NCBI GenBank assembly: GCA_028554795.2
Contig: CM068824.1
Span: 160,263,630 to 160,327,629 of the forward strand
DNA: 64,000 nucleotides
Reading direction: 5' to 3'
Source of the DNA: Sinohyriopsis cumingii
Taxonomy: Eukaryota; Mollusca; Bivalvia; Unionida; Unionidae
Shown here: piece after piece, positions 1-13,500 of the stretch
Position numbering within the stretch: the stretch's first letter is position 1
Layout of the letters: every line of letters starts with the position of its first letter
Position numbers and translations under genes: made by a program
The notes under the pieces: generated by a model
Database searches by the model: none
Told to the model about the DNA's origin: nothing
Seen by the model: only the letters and a program-made list of their open reading frames with translations

Positions 1-59
1 TCCATCAATCCAGGAAAAGACTCTTTTTTCTTTTTAACTGCTGAGTGTTGAAACCAACT

Positions 60-1080
60 CTGATATGCTTACGATTTTCAAGATGAGAACTCTGACAGTG
101 ATATTGGAGTAAGATCAGTAATTTTTATTTTAGATTAATTAGACATAATTAGTTTGATGTAAAAACTACATTTTGATTCAGAAGATATAGCGATAACAAG
201 ATTTTCAAGATGGTTATTATGGGACCATATTAGATGTCAACTCAACATCATTTTCATTCAGGACTAACCAGACACAATAAAAAATATACTGCTGAAAACT
301 CCATGTCAATATGACTATCCATTCAAGAGGAGTAGAAATAACAGGATTTACAAGATGGCCATCGTGGTACCATACCAGATGCGAGATTTACACCACAATC
401 CTTTAGGATCAACTGCTTATTACAGGAAGTCTTTTGAGTGAAAACTCCATGTCAGCATGACTATCCATTCAGAAGAAGTAATGATAACAAGATTTTCAAG
501 ATGGCTGCCATCGTGGCCATATTAGATGTCAGATCAGCACCATTTTCATTTCAAACCCCATGTCAATATGACTTTCCATTTAGGAGTAACGATAATATTT
601 TCAGGATGACTGCCATATTGTATGTCATATCGCAGCAATTTTAATTTGGACAAACATCATGTCAACATGCCTTTCTGTTCAGAAAGAGACTCAGTATTGA
701 TAACAAGATTTTCAAAGATGGCTGCAATGGTGGCCATAGTGGATGTAATGTCAGCACAATTGTAATGTAAGACCAATTAGACATTAAAAGAAGTCTTTTG
801 CTAAAATCTCAGGTTTATATCACCATCCATTCAGGCTGAGTAGCTACAACAACATTTTCAAGCTAGCGGCCATACTGGATGTAAGATCAACACTATTTTC
901 GTTCAGGAAAAACTAAGGATAATAACAAGTCTTTTAGTGAAAAACGCTTTTTTATATGACCAGCCATTCAAGATGAGTGTCAATAACAAAATGTTTAAGA
1001 GGGCCACTGTGGCAGCCATATTGGAAATACAAGTAGCACCATTTTCATTTAGGATCAACTAGACTTTGTGATGAATGTGT
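60..1080. repeat. Degenerate tandem repeat built on 'gattttcaagatggctgcc' (family R1)
   Basis: About eight diverged units with spacing between 105 and 150 bp. Each has a core like gattttcaagatggctgcc, then ggccatattggatgtcag, then caccattttcatt and a tract near gtcttttagtgaaaactcc. Related blocks occur at 9985-10390, 23190-23700 and 53985-54715 in the same orientation, so this is a dispersed satellite-like family. No coding function is apparent. The short open frame at 438-644 falls entirely in repeat units. Confidence 0.85.
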
Positions 1081-1360
1081 GTGTTCAGGTTCATGGCATC
1101 CCTCCAAGTAGTTTAGGAGATGAAGAGATAACAAACCTGTGGTAAGAGACAGACAGTGAATGGCAGACCATCCCATATGCTCTAGTTGTAGCATCTGACC
1201 TGTAGAGCTAAAACTGCAAGACTAGTTGCATTTACAAGATTTTATGTGATGGACTGATGGACAAATGGACACCAGGATTACTATATATAGTATACAAGGA
1301 TAACAGGTATATTGTCATCTTTGAATGCAGACAAGACAAAAAGTAAAGCTTGATAAATAC

Positions 1361-1530
1361 CCATCCTCAAAGCTGAAATTCCTTGCCAGGACTATTGAGA
1401 GAGCTGCCTCAAACTGCTCCTGGTAGGTGGGATATTGGAACAGCTGGGCAGACAACAGCTGGAAGCCATCCATTTTCAGGAAAGATTCCACATATCCTGC
1501 ATTACAGTGTTCAAGATACTTTGCCAGAAC
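1361..1530 (-). CDS. LYST: LYST exon 14 of window (second helical region)
   Basis: The acceptor ccgatatgtcag is followed by GTT CTG GCA AAG (phase 0); the donor is GGATGG|GTATTT (phase 2). The product contains [20 protein letters not shown] and RNFSFEDG, matching human '[20 protein letters not shown]' and 'RHIGLDEEF'. This is the last exon before the left edge. The rest of LYST (further helices, PH-like, BEACH and WD40 domains) should lie to the left of base 1. Confidence 0.88.
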
Positions 1531-4500
1531 CTGACATATCGGAAATAAAAGATACAGTATCAGTTCCATAAAGTTTCCATAATACACATTAATTACATTT
1601 CAATTTACCATAAAGTGATCCCTCGATATAAAGTCTCTAAAAGTACACTATGACCTTGTGTAATGGGGAAGTGGTCATGGACATCAATAAACAACTCAAT
1701 GACATATCACCAATAGCAATTAAAATGTAGTTTTTGTGGGTGTGAAACTAACTTCAATTATGAAATACTTACCTGCTATCATAGCTATATCTTTCTGTGT
1801 GCTAGACCCCAGTTCCTGGTGACTATTCCAATTAGTAACTGAAGGTCTAGAAAATAAAATGTGATGATCCCATTCTAATAACTTAGTCAAATTCAGTCAT
1901 TTGGAATACTGTCCTTTTTTGTTGATTGGATTGAGATGGAAAGGGCACCTGAGAAGGGGGGGAGGTGGGCAATAATAGCAGGTAAGCATCACATGATTCA
2001 AACTAACTTTACCCCTCAGCTATTTTAACAGTAGTAATACCTGCTGTTATTGTACTGTTGAATTTGCCAGCCTGCTGGGCAAGTGATGGCCTAACTTGTG
2101 ATTGCCATCAGTAGGATGCTCTACCACTGGTTGGAGGATGTCTTGACAACTTGTTGGGTTGACACACTTGGACCTAAAATGTACATGTCTTTACCTGGTT
2201 TGGCACCGAATAAAGATAAAATGACAAAAAGTTGGAGTGAGAATGGCAGAATGCAGCTTTCAAGACTGCTGTCCAAAGAAGAATGATTAAATAATGCTCA
2301 TGATGTAGCAACAGCTCCAACGTCATGGACTCGGAACTTCATGAAATAAAGATCTCTCCCAGTGAGAGATTGGTAAGCTCTTCTAATAGCCTGAACAATC
2401 CATATGGCTACTGAAATGTCAGAGATATCATTAAGAATGAAGAAAAAAATGGTTCTCACACTTTCTTTACTCTTCTGTTTTAAACAGAAAAATACAGTTC
2501 TAGTAGGGTAAAGTACCAGTAGTCTATAATGATCATCTGCAGCATAGGTATGACTGAGACTGAGTAATACTACAGGAATGGGACCTACTGAAGGTAGCTG
2601 ATTCTTGGCCATATTCCCAGGTTGGCAAAGAAGAAAGACTGATTCATAGACTCAAGAAGATCACTGAAACAGGCTCACTAGGGTCACTGAGGAGCTATGA
2701 CGATTAGCCATGACTTGGCAATCCTGATCCTGTGAAGAACCTAAGGAATTATTCTGAAGGTGGAAGGTGTAGACATACAGTCAATCCCATCTCAAACTGA
2801 AGGCATCTACCACCGATGCCTCTGGTCTGCCATGGAACAGATATAAAGAAGGGATGTGTTGTTCAACCTCAACCTCATTATAGAAAGTCTACCACTGGCT
2901 TTCCCCAAAGATAAAAAGTGTCTCTGCTACTTACTTTTGCTGAGACCAAACTGTGAAGACTGTTCATTCCTGTTTGGACTGGCTGTCCAACAGAATATTC
3001 CTCTTGTCCAGATTATGGCTGGCTCAAATGGTGGTCTCTTTGTAAGCTGTCCAACAGAGGATGTCCAAGACTTTCAAGCAGATAGAAGCAGCATGAGTGT
3101 CCCCTTTATATCTAAAGTACTATATGAATAACATCTTTACCATGATGCAGTGATGTCTTATGCAGGTGATGCCCCCTTAAAATGCATTAAAAACAGACCA
3201 CATTTCTAGATTGTTCATATGAAGGAAACATTATTTTCCAGAGACCACAGACGCTGCAGGACTACTCCATCTGGCTCTAGGTAAGCATCCCAACATGAAT
3301 CTGAGACATCAGTGCAAAACAAGGAATGAGGTTCCATTTGATGAAATGGAACTCCAGTTAGAAACCTGTCCTGATTTTTCTAGCAACTCCGATATTGACA
3401 AAGTCTGCAGCCAAAGGGAATCTGACCTTACAGGGGTTACTTGTGAAGTTTCCAGTTTGTTAGAAACAAAAACTGGAGAGACAGCAATTGAAGCCTTCCC
3501 CATAGAACTTTTTCTGGTGCCATGTTGCCCCCAGGAGAAACAGGAAAGCATGCAACAAAGTCTTCTCATCAGGAATTTCTATGAGAGAATGTAATTGGGA
3601 GATTCTGTTCAAAAAGGAACATTCATTGTCCATTCATGGGTGAAAAAACTAACTGCCACATAATAAAACATTCTGATAAGGAAAAGATTCAACTTCTCCA
3701 GGTTGGTGATTCTGCCTCAATGAATCACTGTCTTCCAAAAGAAAGACTAATCCTTCTGAATGGCACATCATAGGATTTTGTATCAACCAATCATGAAGCC
3801 ATTGTGTGATGGGGACTCAAAACAATCGTACACACATCATCCTGGTCAAGGCTCTACAGTGTAAACTAGGTCAAGAAGAGCCCATGATGAAAAGATCTGT
3901 CAAAAAGATTTTTAAAAACCTCTGTAATTTCCCGTGGGATCAGAAAATATAGATGTGAAGATAGGCATCCTGGAGATCTATGGAGACTATTTCCTAGATG
4001 TTTGGCATGATTTTCTGACAGAGGCAAATATCTCCATCTTGAAATTCTCTTCTTAATGTTGTTGATATTGTCATTGTTGTAGGGTTCAAAGCTATTTTTC
4101 AGCACAAGATCGGCTATACATGGAGGCCAGTATAAGCGGTGCAGGAAGAACCCAGGAAAACCCCAAAAAGAACCACCAACCCATGAGAAGCTACTGGCAA
4201 GCTTTCTCACATATCCACATTGGCTGAACCTGAGACTTGAACCCACACAGACTGAGGTGAGGTGGCAATGATCCGTCATGGTGAATGCCTTAGACCACTT
4301 GGCCACTTGAGGTCCCCAAAACTTGCTGAAGAAGAAAGATTGATAAAGAGTCAAAACTTTCCACCTTTTTTTATACTAGGAATAGTGGGAAATAAATTCC
4401 TGAATAATGAATGTTTGTCACCCCCATCTACTGCAACCATCCTCAGATATGTGTACATCTCTTCCAATAGGGATATCATGGAACCGAACAGATGTCCTTG

Positions 4501-7500
4501 AAAGAGGTCAAGGGTCCCAAAGCAAAACTGGTAAAACACTTTTATTATGGAAAGGACCCATGCATTATCCATAAGGTCCAACCAAACCTTTGAAAAAAGG
4601 TTAAATCCAGCACCTACTGGAACATTAAGAAGCTGATAAGAAGGGTCTCAGTGGGAGAGGATTCACCTCCCAAGATACAGCTGCGAAGAGGAGGGGTTTT
4701 GTCAGGAGAGAGTTTGACTTCTTAGAGATGACTGCCTCCCTCCTTACAGAATCTGTAGAAGACTAAAAGACTTTCTTCCCAGTCCCATTCTGGACATCTT
4801 GTGAGAAAGACAAGTGGAAAGGAGTCTTACACTAGAACTGATGGTTCGGCTGAGGCGTCAGCTAAAAAAAAACAACAGGGTACTGTGGACCTTTCATCCT
4901 TAAGGGTTTTCTTTGCCAATTTAGATGGGAAAAGTAACAATACCAGGGACCAGAGTTATTGCTAATTCAAAATCATTTGAGGTCACTGTATGGATCAGCC
5001 CACCAAAAACATCTCTGCATCAAGCAGAGTGGCACAAAGAAGGATTTTGTTGTGCTACAGCAAACCCTTTTATTTCTCCAAAACCACATCCCTATAGATA
5101 TGGAGCTTGGTGTAGAGCACCGTAGACAAATAAAGTGTTTGTCTCATTGTCTTGGCAATGGCTTCTCAGCCAAGCAGCCATAGACAATCACTGCTCATTT
5201 CAACAAATTTATTAAAGAAGCTGAATGAAAAGAATGGCATGGAGGATATAGTAACAAGCGCACTTCAGTTCCAAAGCCTTGAAAAACTTAAAGGGGAGAT
5301 GTGCCCAGTTTCAAAGCAATGGAGTCCAAAGCAAGGGGCTAAAGAGGCTAAGTAGTCAAATGGAAAATGTTTACTGAAAAAATAGAAAAGGGGGACAGTC
5401 CAGCCATTTCCTGCCTGGTCACCTATGGGCCTTGAGACAACTTCTAAGTTAGCTCCCTTCCCATCACTCAGGGGGATGACAAAAGATCCAATCTGGACTG
5501 TGCCCTGGAGGGTCTTGCCCAACTGTGGAGGATCCAAATGTCTGAAGTACCCAAGGGTTTTAGACACAGATCTGGTAGAAGGAGGCAGTACACCCTGTTC
5601 ACTGCATTGTTAAAAGCTTACGTTTCCTAGGATAGGATGAAGATGGGAACACCAAAAGAGGTGAAGGAGCTATGTAACTGGTTCTTCAGGGAATTCACCC
5701 TGTCAAATTGAAAGTACATCATCCTGTCTTCACTCCCATGGCAAGACAGGACTATTCCATTTTACATTTTATTTCTTTGTCATCCTTTTGTATTGTTTTC
5801 AAGCACCATTATCTTGAGTGTATGTGAAATAGGCACTAAGATTCTGAGGTGGGGGGTAACAAAATATTACAAAATAATGAGATGGTAACAAATGTCATGT
5901 GAATAAAAAAGAAACACATACGAGCAGGCAAAATGTTATATCCCTCCAAGCTTCATTGGTGATAACAAGACCCATTTTATGAAAATCAGAAGCTCTGTAG
6001 CCTTGATCCATATACATGCTTTTATATTCTTAACAACAAAGGAATAATGATAGTCTATTTGAATACTACACCTTGTTTGTTCTACTTATTACTACTAACA
6101 AACTGCACAGAACCAGATCTGTCCATGCATTATGCAACGGCAGATCTGGGAATGTGCAGTTTGCATTTAAGACTCATTTTATAAGTGATAATATATGGTA
6201 GCGGGTATAATCACACCCTCAGCACCTGCCAACAGGTTAGTTGAATACATATATCAACCCGATTCAACTAGAATGAACTATTCTTGCTAGGACTTACCTT
6301 GATGATCCAGGTCCTAATCTCAGGGGAACTGTGGTGAGCTAGCACTATGAAGACCTGCGGGTTGATGGAATTATGGAATGTCTTTTCCAATAATGCATCT
6401 GGCATTATTACAATGGTGTCACACAGCAGCTTCAACAGACCTAGATAAATACAAAGTGGTGATTCAAATAAAGAAATAAATCCTATGACATTTTTGTAAT
6501 GAATGCATTGCTCGCCTACTGCAATGCAGCATAGTACACTGTAATGAATGCACTGCAGGCCCATTGCAATGCAGTATAGTACACTGTAATGAATGCATTG
6601 CTGGCCTACTGCAATGCAGTATAGTTTATTGCTGGCCTACTGCAATGCAGCAAAGTACACTAATGAATGCATTGCTGGCCTACTGCAATGCAGCATAGTA
6701 CACTGTAATGAATGCATTGCTGGCCTACTGCAATGCAGTATAGTACATTAAATGAATGTACTGCTGGCCTACTGCAATGCAGTATAGTACACTGAATGAA
6801 TGCATTGCTGGCCTACTGCAATGCAGTATAATACACTGCAATGAATGCATTGCTGGCCTACTGCAATGCAGTATAGTATACTGTAATGAATGCATAGCTG
6901 GCCTACTGCAATGCAGTATAGTACACTGTAATGAATGCATTGCTGGCCTACTGCAATGCAGTATAGTACACTGTAATGAATGCATTGCTGGCCTACTGCA
7001 ATGCAGTATAGTACACTGAATGAATGCATTGCTGGCCTACTGCAATGCAGTAAAGTACACTGAATGAATGCATTGCTGGCCTACTGCAATGCAGTATAGT
7101 ACACTGAATGAATGCATTGATGGCCTACTGCAATGCAGCATAGTACAATGTAATGAATGCATTGCTGGCCTACTGCAATACAGTATAGTACACTGTAATG
7201 AATGCACTGCTGGCCTACTGCAATGCAGTATAATACACTGTAATGAATTAAATCTTCAACCCTGTAGGTTGTGCATTACTATACATATTAATATGTACCA
7301 TAGGCATATGGTGTCAGTCCAAGCAAACATGAAATCCAAGAAAATTTATACCCTGTAAAATAAAGTCAACTCAAAGTATTCAAAAAAGGACAACAACTAC
7401 AATAATGAATGAATTTCAATATGTGTATATTTAAATGATTAAGCAGCATACAACCATATCAGTACATATAATTCAAGGCATAACAGCATTCCTTGTTAGT

Positions 7501-10500
7501 GCATTCTATCTTCAGAATGCTACATTAATCAGGGATGCATGGTGGTCTACATTAATTAGGGATGCATGGTGGTCTGCATTAATTAGGGATGCATGGTGGT
7601 CTACATTAATTAGGGTTGCATGGTGGTCTACATTAATTAGGGTTGCATGGTGTCTACATTAATTAGGGATGCATGGTGGTCTACATTAATTAGGGTTGCA
7701 TGGTGGTCTACATTAATTAGGGATGCATGGTGGTCTACATTAATTAGGGTTGCATGGTGGTCTACATTAATTAGGGATGCATGGTGGTCTACATTAATCA
7801 GGGTTGCATGGTGGTCTACATTAATTAGGGTTGCATGGTGGTCTATATTAATTAGGTATGCATGGTGGTCTGCATTAATTAGAGCTGCATGGTGGTCTGC
7901 ATTAATTAGGGCTGCATGGTGGTCTACATTAATTATGTCTGCATGGTAGTCTACATTAATTAGGGCTGCATGGTGGTCTACATTAATTAGGGCTGCATGG
8001 TGGTCTAAATTAATTAGGGCTGCATGGTGGTCTACATTAATCAGGGTTGCATGGTGGTCTACATTAATTAGGGTTGCATGGTGGTCTACATTAATTAGGG
8101 TTGCATGGTGGTCTACATTAATTAGGGATGCATGGTGGTCTACATTAATCAGGGCTGCATGGTGGTCTACATTAATTAGGGTTGCATGGTGGTCTATATT
8201 AATTAGGTATGCATGGTGGTCTGCATTAATTAGGGCTGCATGGTGGTGTACATTAATTATGTCTGCATGGTGGTCTGCATTAATTAGAGCTGCATGGTGG
8301 TCTGCATTAATTAGGGTTGCATGGTGGTCTATATTAATTAGGTATGCATGGTGGTCTGCATTAATTAGGGTTGCATGGTGGTCTACATTAATTAGGGTTG
8401 CATGGTGGTCTACATTAATTAGGGATGCATGGTGGTCTACATTAATTAGGGTTGCATGGTGGTCTATATTAATTAGGTATGCATGGTGGTCTGCATTAAT
8501 TAAGGTTGCATGGTGGTCTACATTAATTAGGGTTGCATGGTGGTCTACATTAATTAGGGTTGCATGGTGGTCTATATTAATTAGGTATGCATGGTGGTCT
8601 GCGTTAATTAGGGTTGCATGGTGGTCTACATTAATTAGGGTTGCATGGTGGTCTACATTAATTAAAGCTGCATGGTAGTCTACATTAATCAGGGTTGCAT
8701 GGTGGTCTGCATTAATTAGGGATGCATGGTGGTCTACATTAATTAGGGATGCATGGTGGTCTACATTAATTAGGGTTGCATGGTGGTCTACATTAATTAG
8801 GGTTGCATGGTAGTCTACATTAATCAGGGTTGCATGGTGGTCTACATTAATTAGGGTTGCATGGTGGTCTACATTAATCAGGGATGCATGGTGGTCTACA
8901 TTAATTAGGGATGCATGGTGGTCTACATTAATTAGGGTTGCATGGTGGTCTACATTAATTAGGGTTGCATGGTGGTCTACATTAATTAGGGTTGCATGGT
9001 GGTCTACATTAATCAGAGCTGCATGGTGGTCTACATTAATTAGGGATGCATGGTGGTCTACATTAATCAGGGTTGCATGGTGTTTACATTAATCAGAGCT
9101 GCATGGTAGTCTACATTAATTATAGCTGCATGGTAGTCTACATTAATCAGGGCTGCATGGTGGTCTGCATTAATTAGGGATGCATGGTGGTCTGCATTAA
9201 TTAGGGATGCATGGTGGTCTACATTAATTAGGGATGCATGGTGGTCTACATTAATTATAGCTGCATGGTGGTCTGCATTAATTAGGGATGCATGGTGGTC
9301 TGCATTAATTAGGGATGCATGGTGGTCTACATTAATTAGGGATGCATGGTGGTCTACATTAATTAGGGCCGCATGGTGGTCTGCATTAATTTGAGCTGCA
9401 TGGTGGTCTGCATTAATTTGAGCTGCATGGTGGTCTGCATTAATTAGGGATGCATGGTGGTCTACATTAATTATGTCTGAATGGTAGTCTACATTAGTTA
9501 GGGTTGCATGGTGATCTACATTAATTAGGACTGCATGGTGGTCTGTATTAATCTGGGCTGCATGGTGGTCTACATTAATTAGGGTTGCATGGTGGTCTAT
9601 ATTAATTAGGTATGCATGGTGGTCTGCATTAGTTAGGGCTGCATGGTGGTCTACATAAATTAAAGCTGCATGGTGGCCTACATTAATTATGTCTGAATGG
9701 TGGTCAACATTAATTAGGGCTGCATGGTAGTCTGTATTAATTTGGGCTGCATGGTGGTCTGTGTTCATTTGGGCTGCATGGTGGTCTACATTAATGAGGG
9801 CTGCATGGTGGTCTACATAAATTAAAGCTGCATGGTGGCCTACATTAATCAGAGCTGCATGGTGGTACCAATTTCTATTGGTGATTCCAGAACATCTTTA
9901 ATATATCCCAACTGAAAGTTAGTTGAACTTTCATGATAGGATGCATTCTGTCTAATTCTGATGTGTAATTTATAAGAAGTTATTTAAAGTTTGCAAGTTT
10001 TTAGTAATGGTGGCCATATTGGATATCAGATCAATCAGATCATCATCTTTTATCCAAACTTGAAATGCCTTTATGCCAGGAGGCTTTCTGGTAATTTGAT
10101 CTAACTCTGTTAAAAAGCATTTCAGAAGAAACTGTTTATTTAAAGGTTTTCTATTTATAATACGGGTGGCCATACTGGATGTTTGATCAACATCATTTTG
10201 TACAACATTAAAGTCACCTTCATGAAGGACATTTTTTGTTGCGTTCAGTAAAATTCTACAAAGCAGGTTTTGAAAAGTCACTTAAAAGACGTTTTCTATT
10301 TATAGTCATGTTGGCCATACTAGATGAATAATCAGTATCATTTTGTGCAAAACCATAAAGAGTCTGATGCCAGGATGCTTCATGCAAATTCAGTTAAAAC
10401 TGATCCAGTTGTTTTAGGGAAACTGTCAGCCAATATTTATCAATGAATAACAACACATGCACTATGGGACATAAAAATATATTTAAATCTTATATGAAAA

Positions 10501-13500
10501 TTTTGTGCTGAAACAAAAGTTTTAGTTCTGTTATATTGTTGAAATCAAGCCCATGACACCATAAAGAGACACCTTCAGATAATCTAGGCTCCTTCCCTAC
10601 TGTATTCCTTCAGATCATTTGCAATAGACTCTGTGATATTGTTGTAATTTGGTGTTCAACTTTGAGTATACATTCAAGCAACTGATATGTGAAAAAGCTA
10701 ATCCTTAAATAAGTGTTGATTGACTGAATGCATATTAATTAACGTTTATGTGGGTGGTTGTTGATTTAACTGAATTTACTAATAAAAGTAACTGGTTTGC
10801 TTATTTAAAATTTCATGAGTGGTATGTGTATATAAAAATTGCTTTAGTCACTTCAACACCAACAAATATTTTCTAGAACAAGCCAGTGGGTTAATAAATA
10901 CAGACTTACCAACACATAGTGTAATCAGGCCTTTCTCAAGCTCAAACAGTTCTGCGTTTTCTTCATCAAAATGATCAGCAGCACTTTTCATCTTTTTGTT
11001 TCCATCTTGGTCAAGATCCTTCCTGTCGGGTACAGACATGTTGTCCCACTGTTTGTCATTAAGACTCTCTTCATGTAGGCTTGTGTAACTGCTGTCTTCT
11101 TCCTGGGACTGGTTTGAACTTTCCCAAACTTTTCCATCATCCTGTATTTCAGCAAGTGCTTGTGAATCATGTCTTCCCAACCCTGACTGTGATGAACTTC
11201 CTTCAACTTCTGCATTCTCTGTGACCATATCATCAGAAGATTTCTTGTGGCCAACAGTTAATGAAGGCTTGAAACCTATTGAAACCGTTTTGACTGCATC
11301 ATCACAGCTTGGGGCTCTTAAATATATATATTCAGTGGCACTTTTCTTCTGATTTTCTGAATTTTCAGGGTTGGACTGACTTCGTAATTTACGTACAGTG
11401 TCTGGTATTAAACTTCTCTCATTGCCTATTTCAAGCTGCAAAGACCGTTTTGGAGATCTGCCTTGTGATGATTTCTCATCACTTGACATATGTAACCTCT
11501 CAATCCCATCAGCAACCCCCACTTTTGACAGAGACCTCTTGTAACCTAAAAAGAACAAATGGAAGAAGAGGACCAAGTGGGCCTGATATCGCTCAACTGA
11601 CTTACATAACTTGACAGTTCACCATGTAGTGCATAAATTGTAAAAACACAATCTATTTAAACTACATGTATCTCCCACATTTTATGATGTTAGTTTTACT
11701 TATTTTTACTATATCCTGATAAAAATTGTTTCCAAAGATAATCGATAATTAATCTGCAGAGGGTCTTGCTCATAAATGAAGTCATCCAAAATCAATAAAA
11801 GTCAATTTTACAGATAAAGTTTTAATCTGTAATGCAGAGTCACATGGTGTATACACCAATTAAGATCATAATTTACGAGTTTGGGGTGGGGATTGTTTCG
11901 ATTCATCTGAACACAAGTATAAACATATTTTCCAGTAAGAGATCATTTTTTCAGCTCAACCAGTCAAGCAACATCTTTACTTCTTTCAATTTCATAGAAC
12001 AATTAAGTTCTACCATATCCTTCAATTCAACAGAAATCTAATCCCAGTAATCTAAAATTGGATGTTGACCAGTTAAAATCTGCATGGTTGTCTCCAAGGA
12101 CAAATGAGAACCATCTAATAATAAAAAGTGTCATCAGTGTATTACCATAACTTTAACTCCATTTCGTTACAGAAAATTCCTATATTTCTATTCTTTTCTA
12201 GTTCTATAGCAACAAGTTCAATTCCTATTATAAATAAGCAGGGTGCGAATGGTTCTCCCAGGCGAAAACTTCTTTCAAAAACAATGAGGAAAAATGTCCA
12301 TTATAAACGACACAACATTTTGATTTATTGCAGAATGCTCTGAACCACTGTCAAACAGATTCCCCAAAGTTAAAAGATTTCAGGGCATTTTCCAGAAAAT
12401 TCCATACAACCGAGTCAAAAGTAGGAGAAGACCAGATTCATTTTTCAAGATACTGCATCAGGTCATGCAAAAGTCACCGAGGAATCTCCCTTTAATAAAA
12501 CCCTTTTGAATGTCACTAAAAACAAAATGGACGACTTTCTTGACCCTAGAACTCCCTTTAATAAAACCCTTTTGAATGTCACTGAAAACAAAATGGACGA
12601 CTTTCTTGACCCTAGAACTCCCTTTAATAAAACCCTTTTGAATGTCACTAAAAACAAAATGGACGACTTTCTTGACCCTAGAACTCTCTTTAATAAAACC
12701 CTTTTGAATGTCACTAAAAACAAAATGGACGACTTTCTTGACCCTAGAACTCCCTTTAATAAAACCCTTTTGAATGTCACTAAAAACAAAATGGACGACT
12801 TTCTTGACCCTAGAACTCTCTTTAATAAAACCCTTTTGAATGTCACTAAAAACAAAATGGACGACTTTCTTGACCCTAGAACTCCCTTTAATAAAACCCT
12901 TTTGAATGTCACTAAAAACAAAATGGACGACTTTCTTGACCCTAGAACTCCCTTTAATAAAACCCTTTTGAATGTCACTAAAAACAAAATGGACGACTTT
13001 CTTGACCCTAGAACTCCCTTTAATAAAACCCTTTTGAATGTCACTAAAAACAAAATGGACGACTTTCTTGACCCTAGAACTCCCTTTAATAAAATCCTTT
13101 TGAATGTCACTAATAACAAAATGGATGACTTTCTTGACCCATTCATGCCAAAGAATCTTGTAATCTACATTAAGTAGTGAAATTGGCCTCCAGTATTTAA
13201 TAAAGTTTTGTTGCACATCATATCCATCCTCCTAGATCTTTCTAAAAGAATTTGTTGAATTAAATCCATCAGAATGAGGGCAAGCTTCATTTTACATATT
13301 TCTGACTGCTAAACCATATTCTTAAAAAATTAACTTACCTTAACATAAACTTCTTTCAAAGTCTTAAAGATCTTTATCACAATTTTAAAAAATGGTCACA
13401 AGTTTGTAAGTTAATGATGTTTTTGATTTTGCATAATTTTTCATAAACGTCTTTCTGATGATTTAATATCTATTTTTGACCTGTTACCTTCGTTCCATCT

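Noticed and set aside
3295..3594. Plus-strand 99-codon frame ([20 protein letters not shown]...)
   Set aside because: It is antisense to the DIRS reverse-transcriptase remnant and has no recognisable domain.
4262..4318. Possible functional tRNA gene
   Set aside because: A and B boxes are present but the cloverleaf is not completed; the sequence runs into a SINE body.
7435..9768. Long open frames in the 27-bp array (repeated AWWSTLIR or HHAALINVD motifs)
   Set aside because: The frame is open only because the unit length is a multiple of three; both strands are open and no codon-level constraint is visible.
6497..9868. CRISPR-like arrangement of regular repeats
   Set aside because: Units are contiguous tandem repeats without unique spacers, in a eukaryotic intron.
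12458..13216. Three overlapping frames of over 220 codons on both strands of the 66-bp array
   Set aside because: By-products of a 22-codon unit amplified from a dead LINE; flanking LINE sequence is full of stops.
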